From the NCBI RefSeq assembly GCF_947255005.1, contig NZ_CAMYFI010000099.1, positions 1 through 5,407 of the forward strand: a stretch of DNA of 5,407 nt, written 5' to 3'. Shown here in pieces: positions 1-4,680 of the stretch. The notes below the pieces were generated by a model. The model ran no database searches. It worked only from the letters and a program-made list of their open reading frames with translations, and was not told where the DNA came from. The stretch is from an uncultured Tessaracoccus sp. (GTDB lineage Bacteria > Actinomycetota > Actinomycetes > Propionibacteriales > Propionibacteriaceae). The first letter of the stretch is position 1, and every line of letters starts with the position of its first letter. The position numbers were made by a program, and so were the translations under genes.

Positions 1-17
1 TGTGTGACTGTCAATAG

Positions 18-245
18 TCAGGATAGACGATCGGTGCGCGACCGCTTAAGGTGGTGGCGTTCCGGCGTCCGAGCAGCCCTTGTATCGGTAACATTTTGAC
101 GCAATATCTCGTAGTCTGCCAGCGAGACCATCACGACCGGGTCATGCCCTGCGCCAGTAATGACGACTTCCTCACGGTTATTGACGACGTCGTCGAGAAC
201 TTGGACATAGTTGGCTCGCGACTCTGTGTAGCTCACTGTCTCCAT
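18..245 (-). CDS. YefM/Phd-family antitoxin
   Basis: This 75-residue protein fits the Phd/YefM antitoxin family. Known members bind and neutralise a partner toxin, usually a RelE/YoeB-type mRNA endonuclease, through a flexible C-terminus and repress their own operon through an N-terminal DNA-binding fold. The N-terminus (METVSYTESRANYVQVLDDV) matches the usual family opening of T-(I/V)-S-Y-(S/T)-E-(A/S)-R. It is followed by VVITGAGHDPVVMVSLADYEIL (residues 27-48, the ITR..G..AVLMSLxDYxSL block). After residue 50 the tail is short and Arg-rich (RTPERHHLKRSRTDRL) and matches the family poorly. The ATG at 243-245 is supported by AGGAGG seven bases upstream. No toxin gene follows before the left edge, so a partner would start at or beyond position 1. 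Family call fairly sure; partner and function in this strain inferred. Confidence 0.8.
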   Translation of the reverse strand: METVSYTESRANYVQVLDDVVNNREEVVITGAGHDPVVMVSLADYEILRQNVTDTRAARTPERHHLKRSRTDRLS

Positions 246-252
246 GAAGAAA

Positions 253-258
253 CCTCCT
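253..258 (-). promoter_or_regulatory. Ribosome binding site of the antitoxin gene
   Basis: On the minus strand this reads AGGAGG, a full Shine-Dalgarno core, seven bases before the ATG at 245-243. It fixes the start of the antitoxin. Its upstream end overlaps the CTGTACAG palindrome by two bases, so a repressor bound there could also affect access to the site. Confidence 0.8.
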
Positions 259-281
259 GTACAGAAAGTTGTGCATGCACA
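257..281. promoter_or_regulatory. Putative autoregulatory operator of the antitoxin gene
   Basis: Two perfect palindromes lie just upstream of the antitoxin gene: CTGTACAG (257-264, core TGTACA at 258-263) and TGTGCATGCACA (270-281). YefM-YoeB complexes are known to bind palindromes with a TGTACA core, in two sites about one helical turn apart. Here the centre of TGTACA (260.5) and of the TGTGCA half of the second palindrome (272.5) are 12 bases apart. The palindromes and spacing are seen directly; the operator role is inferred from the family. No clear -10/-35 pair was recognised around them. Confidence 0.5.
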
Positions 282-355
282 TTTGTCGTCGCCCGCTTTT
301 TTCAGGTTGCGAGGGAGAGACTCTCGTGGCGCGGTTCGGAGATGCTCTGTGCGGG

Positions 356-733
356 CTAGGGACGCCAGAAGCTAGTGATGTGATCTTTCGTGGCGAGTTG
401 GTAGTCGATGAGCGTTGCGAGCAGCTCATAGTCGACGGGTGCGCTCCATAGTTGGCGGACGAGCATGGCGGTGCGGTCGGTGCCGCGCTCTTGCATGTAT
501 TGCGTGAAGTGCTCCATGGTGGCGCCCTCGGGAGCTATGGACAGATGCTTCTGGGCTGCCGAGAACCCAATGATGAAGGTTCCGTGGTGCGTGAACATGG
601 GGGCGTTCCAAGCGATCCGCATCTCGAGGCTCGGGTAGGTGGTTTGGACCCATTGGAGCACTTCAATCATGCGTTCACGCTTAGGCCCCTCAGGAACGCC
701 GTCTAAGAACTCGTGCAACGTGGTGATCGCCAT
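356..733 (-). CDS. DUF1801 / YdhG-type (Fra-like) iron chaperone family protein
   Basis: This 125-residue protein matches the DUF1801 family member YdhG of Bacillus subtilis (also called Fra, a frataxin-like protein that binds iron and supplies it for Fe-S cluster and haem assembly). Diagnostic blocks are EVLQWVQTTYPSLEMRIAWN (24-43), APMFTHHGTFIIGFSAAQKH (44-63), LSIAPEG (64-70), and the C-terminal PVDYELL with the final TSFWRP. It should be a soluble cytosolic protein; there is no signal peptide. The frame stays open further upstream to 835, but family similarity begins at MAITTLHEFL, so the ATG at 731-733 was chosen. Only a weak GGAAG lies before it. The gene is followed 110 bases later by the antitoxin on the same strand and is divergent from yqgE. 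Family call is strong; the iron role is transferred from the Bacillus homologue. Confidence 0.85.
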   Translation of the reverse strand: MAITTLHEFLDGVPEGPKRERMIEVLQWVQTTYPSLEMRIAWNAPMFTHHGTFIIGFSAAQKHLSIAPEGATMEHFTQYMQERGTDRTAMLVRQLWSAPVDYELLATLIDYQLATKDHITSFWRP

Positions 734-781
734 AGCTTCCACAGTAGTTGGAATTCGCGGGCAACCCGTGGTGCTACCGCC

Positions 782-807
782 TTGACACTTCTGGCGACAG
801 GGGTCAA
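782..807. promoter_or_regulatory. Inverted repeat TTGAC-N16-GTCAA in the divergent intergenic region
   Basis: In the 129-base gap between the two divergent genes, TTGACA (782-787) faces GGTCAA (802-807), forming 5-base arms 16 bases apart with scattered extra symmetry inside. Each arm resembles a -35 element on its own strand (TTGACA on plus, TTGACC on minus), but no good -10 box lies 16-18 bases downstream of either. It could be a regulator site or chance. The rest of this gap shows nothing else clear apart from the -10 box at 851-856. Confidence 0.2.
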
Positions 808-850
808 CGACAACGGAGCCAATTGCCCGGTCCAACAGTTGAGAGCAGGC

Positions 851-856
851 TAAAGT
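851..856 (+). promoter_or_regulatory. Candidate -10 box for leaderless yqgE
   Basis: TAAAGT fits the actinobacterial TAnnnT -10 pattern. A start point seven bases after its last base falls exactly on the A of the yqgE ATG at 863. There is no Shine-Dalgarno sequence at normal distance (nearest GCAGG ends 13 bases before the ATG), which supports a leaderless transcript. No convincing -35 was found. Confidence 0.4.
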
Positions 857-862
857 GCCAGT

Positions 863-1426
863 ATGGAACTGCTCGGGCCCCCAGCTGCTGGACAGTTGCT
901 CATTTCCACTGAGCCTGGAAAAGGTGGCTACTTCGATCAGACCGTCGTGTTAGTGCTGGAGCACAACGACGCGGGCACCCTCGGCATTGTGCTCAACCGC
1001 CCGAGCGATCTCGACGTCCCCCAGCCGCTCGCCCAATGGGAGCCCCTGCTCTCGCCGCCGTCGGTACCGTTCCTCGGCGGCCCAGTCAACGAACATGCGG
1101 TGGTGGCACTTGCGCAGCTCGCCAACCCCGAGCAGAGCCCGCCTGGATGGCAGCAGATATTCGGAGAAGTGGGCCTCGTCGACCTCGACACCCCCGTGGA
1201 GCTCGTCGAGGGGGCATTCGCGCACATGCGCATGTACGTCGCCCTATCTGGGTGGGAAGCCGGCCAGCTCGAAGGCGAACTCATCCGCGGTTCCTGGTTT
1301 CGAACCACCGCTCGCGCTGAGGAAGTGTTCGGAATCCCCGACGATCTGTGGCGGCGGGTGCTGCGGCGTCTAGGTGGTGCCGTCTCCAGGTGGTCCACCT
1401 GGACTGCCCTGCCTATACTCAATTGA
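863..1426 (+). CDS. yqgE: YqgE/AlgH (UPF0301) family protein
   Basis: This 187-residue protein is a standard-length member of the UPF0301 (DUF179) family, whose molecular role is still poorly defined. AlgH was first linked to alginate regulation in Pseudomonas. Family marks are GQLLISTEPGKGGYFDQTVV (residues 10-29, equivalent to G.LL.A.P...D..F..TVV), LEHNDAGTLGIVLNRPS (32-48, the E.....G.VLNRP signature), FLGGPV (70-75), and the C-terminal YVALSGWEAGQLEGELIRGS (125-144, the G..GW..GQLE.EL..G.W block). It has no signal peptide and should be cytosolic. The ATG at 863 gives the usual family N-terminus. The last 15 codons overlap a palindrome and a TATACT box that may serve the downstream cassette. 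Family identity is strong; function is not known. Confidence 0.93.
   Translation: MELLGPPAAGQLLISTEPGKGGYFDQTVVLVLEHNDAGTLGIVLNRPSDLDVPQPLAQWEPLLSPPSVPFLGGPVNEHAVVALAQLANPEQSPPGWQQIFGEVGLVDLDTPVELVEGAFAHMRMYVALSGWEAGQLEGELIRGSWFRTTARAEEVFGIPDDLWRRVLRRLGGAVSRWSTWTALPILN
1385..1403. promoter_or_regulatory. Perfect 19-base inverted repeat, candidate operator
   Basis: TCCAGGTGG-T-CCACCTGGA has 9-base perfect arms around a single central base. It lies within the last codons of yqgE and ends 10 bases before a TATACT -10 box, so it covers the place where a -35 element would sit. A one-base centre makes it a poor RNA hairpin but a good site for a dimeric DNA-binding protein. The symmetry is seen directly; the operator role is inferred. 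It encodes Arg-Trp-Ser-Thr-Trp of YqgE, a variable part of that family. Confidence 0.4.
1414..1419 (+). promoter_or_regulatory. Candidate -10 box for the secretion cassette
   Basis: TATACT differs from the TATAAT consensus at one position. Its predicted start point (about 1426) would give a leader of about 70 bases before the GTG at 1498. No -35 consensus is present; that region is taken up by the 19-base inverted repeat. A second perfect palindrome, CTCAATTGAG (1418-1427), overlaps the box and the likely start point. An alternative weak promoter is TTGACC (1447-1452) with CATCTT (1471-1476). Confidence 0.35.
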
Positions 1427-1488
1427 GGCGGAAGAATGCCCCGACATTGACCCCACTGTGTGGTTGACTGCATCTTGGTACCCCAAAT

Positions 1489-1494
1489 GGAGGA
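1489..1494 (+). promoter_or_regulatory. Ribosome binding site selecting the GTG start
   Basis: GGAGGA lies three bases before the GTG at 1498-1500. It is the only strong Shine-Dalgarno sequence in the 71-base gap after yqgE and decides the non-ATG start of the first cassette gene. Confidence 0.65.
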
Positions 1495-1497
1495 AAC

Positions 1498-2199
1498 GTG
1501 ACCGACGACGTGATGGACGACGAGCTGCTCGCCCCGCCGAGCTTCGAAGTCGTGCCTGACGATTCGACGGAAGAGGCCGAGAACGACGTCGAGGTATGGT
1601 ATTTTTCGCACGGTTTCACCGACGCACGGCAGGTGGTCCGCATTTGGGTGGACGAGGACACTCGGCATCTCGAGCGCGTGAAACTCTCCCCTCGGTGGCG
1701 CGAGCGGTTGGCAGGTCATTCGCTGAGCGACGCTTTTTTCGAGGCGTTCTTCTGCGCGAACCTCCGCTTTGGCCAGTCGCGTAATCTTGAAATCCCGGAA
1801 CCGGAGCCCGTCGAAGTGGAATTTGAGGGTACGCATGAAGAGCTTATGGAGCAGTACCTCGATCTCATGGATCGCATCCGTGAACTCGACGCCCGCGCCC
1901 CAGAGAACGTCCGCTGGGCAGATTTCGAAGGGGAGAAGATTCGTGCAAGTGGCCGCGGCGGCAACGTCACCGTCACCTTGTCACTGGCCGGACTGACGGA
2001 GAAGGTCGAGTTCAACAAGACCTGGCTGGCGTCAGCTGGCGCCAGTGAGATTGCTGATCAGGTGTTGAAAGTGCACCGTAAGGCATACGGCAACTATGTC
2101 CCACCCGTTTTCGTACCTGGCGAGCGGGAAGAACTGGCCGAAGAGTGCAGAAAGCTATCGGCTGCTCTTCAATCAAAGATGTCCAAGGGAATCGCATGA
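1498..2199 (+). CDS. Acidic protein with two YbaB/EbfC-like halves; type VII secretion-associated
   Basis: This 233-residue protein is not known to me by name. Residues 1-32 are very acidic (many Asp/Glu). Residues 44-88 (RQVVRIWVDEDTRHLERVKL, then PRWRERLAGHSLSDAFFEAF) and residues 150-198 (ASGRGGNVTVTLSLAGLTEK, then VEFNKTWLASAGASEIADQV) both follow the YbaB/EbfC pattern: paired beta strands, a turn with a Trp, then a helix. The second copy is preceded by a charged helix (112-133), as in YbaB. A last charged helix runs from 207 to 228. YbaB proteins are small DNA-binding or nucleoid-associated proteins, and a YbaB-like member, EspL, belongs to the mycobacterial ESX-1 locus. It starts at GTG with GGAGGA in front and overlaps the next gene by ATGA. 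I infer a cytosolic helper or regulator for the two following proteins; direct DNA binding is unproven. Confidence 0.7.
   Translation: MTDDVMDDELLAPPSFEVVPDDSTEEAENDVEVWYFSHGFTDARQVVRIWVDEDTRHLERVKLSPRWRERLAGHSLSDAFFEAFFCANLRFGQSRNLEIPEPEPVEVEFEGTHEELMEQYLDLMDRIRELDARAPENVRWADFEGEKIRASGRGGNVTVTLSLAGLTEKVEFNKTWLASAGASEIADQVLKVHRKAYGNYVPPVFVPGEREELAEECRKLSAALQSKMSKGIA
2185..2190 (+). promoter_or_regulatory. Ribosome binding site for the EspC-like gene
   Basis: AAGGGA lies five bases before the ATG at 2196, which overlaps the preceding stop codon as ATGA. This pair favours 2196 over the open frame that extends upstream to 2145 inside the preceding gene, and suggests translational coupling. Confidence 0.6.
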
Positions 2200-3863
2200 C
2201 TGACAAGAATTTGCGGAACGATACGAGTGATGCCGCCGACGACGACCTCCTAAATCGAGAACAAGAGGCGACGTTGAACTACCGCGACGTGCGCAGTGCA
2301 GAGAAGAAGCACTCGAAGGGCCGGCGGCGTGGCCCCCTGCCTGTCACGGGCAACGCCTATTCGCGTGGGGGCGCGGCGGGTGCCGTTCCGGCAGGTGCGC
2401 CGCCCGCAGCTCAGGGTGCGGGCAACGCTGGCCTCACGCCCGCGCCGACGCCGCTATCGCCTATGGCTGAGGCAGCGGCAGCGGGTTCTGTTGGCGTGAT
2501 GGCCGCCGGTGGGGAAGTGCACTTCGGCAATGAGCAGCTGGCGGCAGCAGGCGTCGACCACTCCGAAGATCCGTGGGGCGCCTACGACAACCCCGAGAAC
2601 ATTCCGGGCCTGACACTGGACGAAGACGAGGAACGCGCCGACAGCGCACGGACTTCGATGGCCATGCGCAGCTCTGGAACCCGCGGTGGGAAGAAAGGCG
2701 CCGGCAGCGGCATGGGCCCCATGATGCCCATGGCCGGAGCGGGAGCCGGCGCCGCCGGAGGTGGAGCACCTGGTGGGACGACGCTCCCGAGCGCCACCCT
2801 CGGAGGTTTCGGCGGAGCGCAAAATCTTGCCTCCGCCCAGCAGGCCCTGACCTACCAAAGCATGAGCGGCGGCGCATCGTCGGCAGCTATGGCGGGCCTG
2901 CAGAGTTCTCGAGCCACGGGCGCGATGTTTTCGCCGCCATCCTCAGGTGTGCTCGCCGCGGGAGGCGACGTGCAAAGCAGCGACCCGGCGGCATTCGCCG
3001 AAGCGATGCGTGCTGCAGGCATCGACACTACCCAGCAATTCATTGAGGGCCCCGACGGAAACCTGTACCCGAACCCCTACTACGACGGTGGCGGGGCAGG
3101 ACGTAGCGGGTTCGGAAGCTCTCTCGGTCTTGGCAGGGGAGCCGACCTGAACGGCGACGGATATGTTTCAAACGAAGAGATGGCGCGCTGGAATGCCGGT
3201 CAAGGAAAAGTGAGCGACGGGGTCTCAAACTCCTGGTCGGGCCTCTCGCATGGTCAGCGTTCGCACGACGCCACGCACGGTGTTCCTGCGCCAGATGCCG
3301 GTCCTTCTCTTCAAAACGGAGGCGTCCGTCAGGGGGTCGAAAGACTGAGCCGCGACGCTTACCGCGACGCCATCACGAACCACGGGGGCAGCGAGGGAAC
3401 GTCGGCTTCATCGGGCGTGAAGCAGCAGGTTTCTGGGCTGCAATCCACCCAGTACTCACACCTGTCCGACGCACCGAGTCAGCCGAGCGCTAGTTCGCGC
3501 GACTTCATTCGCAACGCTGGTGGAGTGTCAAAGCGGGCTGGGCACACGAACGCAACAGCGAAAGACTTTTCGGTGCGCAGCGAAGAATTACGCGTAGAGG
3601 CGAAGGCCTGGGATTCGATTGCGCAAGAGCAAGCTAGGCTCAGGGATCGGTTCGACAGGCTCGTTGGCGATGCTGCCACCTTCGGGGTGATGAGCCGGTA
3701 TATGCAGCCAAGTTACGAGGCTATGCGTGAAGCGTCGGTGGTTTCCACCGAGCATCGCACAGGGATAAATCAATATACCTCGGAGAACATGGCGTTGAGC
3801 GCCGAAGCCTATGACACCACCGAATTGCAGAATGCCCAGCTCTCTGACAGGGAGATTCCGTGA
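2196..3863 (+). CDS. Gly/Ala-rich EspC-like type VII secretion substrate with an EF-hand loop
   Basis: This 555-residue protein has a mosaic build. Residues 1-24 are acidic, and 37-46 basic (KKHSKGRRRG). Residues 56-120 and 160-260 are Gly/Ala/Pro/Met-rich, including GMGPMMPMAGAGAGAAGGG, of the kind seen in ESX-associated actinobacterial proteins. An acidic DPWG segment lies between (125-150). A canonical EF-hand loop, DLNGDGYVSNEE, is at 317-328. A polar linker runs from 330 to 455. The last 95 residues look like the EspC/WXG100 helical-hairpin fold, with W472 in the first helix and AYDTTE near the end, giving the YxxxE export signal at 539-543. Together these suggest a protein exported by an ESX system, with calcium binding once outside. 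It has no Sec signal or membrane segment. It overlaps its neighbours by ATGA and GTGA. EspC-like fold and export are inferred from pattern; the EF-hand loop and YxxxE are seen directly. Confidence 0.75.
   Translation: MTDKNLRNDTSDAADDDLLNREQEATLNYRDVRSAEKKHSKGRRRGPLPVTGNAYSRGGAAGAVPAGAPPAAQGAGNAGLTPAPTPLSPMAEAAAAGSVGVMAAGGEVHFGNEQLAAAGVDHSEDPWGAYDNPENIPGLTLDEDEERADSARTSMAMRSSGTRGGKKGAGSGMGPMMPMAGAGAGAAGGGAPGGTTLPSATLGGFGGAQNLASAQQALTYQSMSGGASSAAMAGLQSSRATGAMFSPPSSGVLAAGGDVQSSDPAAFAEAMRAAGIDTTQQFIEGPDGNLYPNPYYDGGGAGRSGFGSSLGLGRGADLNGDGYVSNEEMARWNAGQGKVSDGVSNSWSGLSHGQRSHDATHGVPAPDAGPSLQNGGVRQGVERLSRDAYRDAITNHGGSEGTSASSGVKQQVSGLQSTQYSHLSDAPSQPSASSRDFIRNAGGVSKRAGHTNATAKDFSVRSEELRVEAKAWDSIAQEQARLRDRFDRLVGDAATFGVMSRYMQPSYEAMREASVVSTEHRTGINQYTSENMALSAEAYDTTELQNAQLSDREIP
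2487..2972 (+). repeat. Imperfect protein-level repeat inside the Gly/Ala-rich protein
   Basis: SVGVMAAGGEV (codons 98-108, bases 2487-2519) recurs as SSGVLAAGGDV (codons 249-259, bases 2940-2972). Each copy is followed after a short gap by a matching tail, EQLAAAGVD and EAMRAAGID. The two copies bracket the Gly/Met-rich core. This points to an old internal duplication or two copies of a short structural motif; its role is unknown. Confidence 0.45.
3144..3179 (+). other. EF-hand calcium-binding loop (codons 317-328)
   Basis: The 12-residue loop DLNGDGYVSNEE has the canonical ligands: Asp at 1, Asn at 3, Asp at 5, Gly at 6, a backbone position at 7, hydrophobic Val at 8, Ser at 9 and Glu at 12. 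It is followed by a helix-like EMARWN. It is a single loop in a Gly-rich region; no second loop was found nearby. It also resembles half of a dockerin repeat, but only one copy is present. Confidence 0.75.
3849..3854 (+). promoter_or_regulatory. Ribosome binding site deciding the GTG start of the WxG gene
   Basis: AGGGAG lies five bases before GTG 3860 and eleven before ATG 3866. The GTG also overlaps the preceding TGA as GTGA, matching the coupling seen at the previous junction, so GTG 3860 is preferred. Confidence 0.55.
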
Positions 3864-4618
3864 CGATGAATAACATTTTCGCAGACCTTCAAGTGCGCAC
3901 GAAGAAGCTAGGCAGCACGCTGACGAAAGCGATCATGAACGATCAGCAAGAGATCTCGATGACGCTCAGTCTGGCATCCAATATGGGCCTTTCTGGTGCA
4001 GCAGCTACAGTTGCCGCCGCGATGGCACAAACGGCACTGCGCGGGGCCACCACGAAAGGTAATGCGGCGCTGGCGCAGATTCATGCCATCACAAGGTGGG
4101 CGGAGCAGAGCAAAGATTCCTCCTGCAGGCTGAAAAACCGTGGTCAGTCGTGGTTCAACCTGAGCCAAGATGTGGGAGAGCTGCTTACCCTCATGAAGGA
4201 TGTGCAGCGCCGAGGCATCAATAACGCATGGTCTGGTGAAGCGAAGCAGCAGTGGCAAGCCTTCACCGACCGTCAAATTGAAGAGCACAGTAACTTTGAG
4301 GAGGCCGTCGCCACGGTCTCGCCGTTGCTATTCGATGCAGGCGACCTCACTGACCTCTTATTGGGGAGATTTGTGCTAATAGCGCAAGTGGCTCTGCTTC
4401 CTGGAGAAACGATTGCTTCTCGTCCGCCGATGCCCAACCCTGTTGGATTCGGGATCGGTACCCGGACATCCGAGCTCGCAGGCCTGCTGAGCTGGTGTGC
4501 CGCCGAGTTCCGCAGGAATCAGCGCGGCCGCTGGCGCTTTTGGGTTGGAAAAGCCTCGGTAGACCTTCATTATACTGGGGTCGTGATGGTGGACAGCCTT
4601 GACCGAGTTGAGCCCTGA
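3860..4618 (+). CDS. WxG-motif protein, probable type VII secretion partner with unknown C-terminal half
   Basis: This 252-residue protein is not recognised by name. Residues 16-85 are helical and Ala-rich (SGAAATVAAAMAQTALRGAT). Residues 100-155 resemble the WXG100 hairpin: a helix, then NNAWSGEAKQQWQAF with W124-S125-G126 as the turn, then a second charged helix. No YxxxD/E motif follows. Residues 160-252 include a mildly hydrophobic stretch (LLLGRFVLIAQVALL), a Pro/Gly-rich linker and a Trp/Arg-rich end (QRGRWRFWVGKASVDLHYTG) that I cannot assign. It overlaps the preceding gene by GTGA. In EsxA/EsxB-like pairs one partner carries WxG and the other YxxxD/E, so pairing with the preceding EspC-like protein is a reasonable inference. 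Codons around 4357-4380 (TTA, TTG, AGA, CTA, ATA) are unlike the GC-rich usage nearby. The frame ends 36 bases before the IS end, so the IS does not interrupt it. It could be a helper rather than an effector. Confidence 0.65.
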   Translation: MTMNNIFADLQVRTKKLGSTLTKAIMNDQQEISMTLSLASNMGLSGAAATVAAAMAQTALRGATTKGNAALAQIHAITRWAEQSKDSSCRLKNRGQSWFNLSQDVGELLTLMKDVQRRGINNAWSGEAKQQWQAFTDRQIEEHSNFEEAVATVSPLLFDAGDLTDLLLGRFVLIAQVALLPGETIASRPPMPNPVGFGIGTRTSELAGLLSWCAAEFRRNQRGRWRFWVGKASVDLHYTGVVMVDSLDRVEP

Positions 4619-4654
4619 GGCTTTCGCCTTCTGCACCTCCTGTTGACGCTAAGC

Positions 4655-4680
4655 GGCTCTTCACAATGCAGGGTGTAGGT
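4655..4680. repeat. Terminal inverted repeat of the ISL3-type element (transposase 3' side)
   Basis: GGCTCTTCACAATGCAGG begins here, directly beyond the transposase C-terminus, whose TGA stop lies inside it at 4661-4663. A GGCTCTTC-type start is typical of ISL3-family ends. The matching end is outside the window, so repeat length is not established. ISL3 elements usually duplicate 8 bases; the candidate is CGCTAAGC at 4647-4654. Confidence 0.55.

Noticed and set aside
18..100. Possible frameshift in the antitoxin C-terminus, since the +1 frame reads GLLGRRNATTL, similar to the family LLRSPANARRL.
   Set aside because: The current frame also gives a family-like RTPERHHLKRSRTDRL ending, so neither reading is decisive and no indel can be claimed.
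51..359. Plus-strand open frame opposite the antitoxin and its upstream region.
   Set aside because: No ribosome site and no recognisable protein; it is opposite a supported antitoxin gene.
734..835. In-frame upstream extension of the DUF1801 gene to 835.
   Set aside because: The extra 34 residues do not match the family, and the family N-terminus starts at the ATG at 733.
937..1836. A 299-residue open frame on the minus strand across yqgE and the YbaB-like gene.
   Set aside because: It has a low-complexity Ser/Arg/Thr-rich translation, no ribosome site, and lies opposite two well-supported genes; it follows from the high GC third positions of the real frames.
3144..3179. Dockerin domain reading of DLNGDGYVSNEE.
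   Set aside because: Dockerins need two such repeats with characteristic spacing; only one loop is present, so a single EF-hand loop is the more modest call.
4571..4576. TATACT as a -10 box near the end of the WxG gene.
   Set aside because: No suitable -35 (TTGGAA is 20 bases away), and nothing on the plus strand downstream needs a promoter before the IS end.
3876..4618. Truncation of the WxG gene by the insertion sequence.
   Set aside because: Its stop codon at 4616-4618 lies outside the IS end at 4655, so the IS does not interrupt the frame.
4617..4630. AGGC-TTTC-GCCT as a terminator after the cassette.
   Set aside because: The stem is only 4 base pairs and no T-run follows it.
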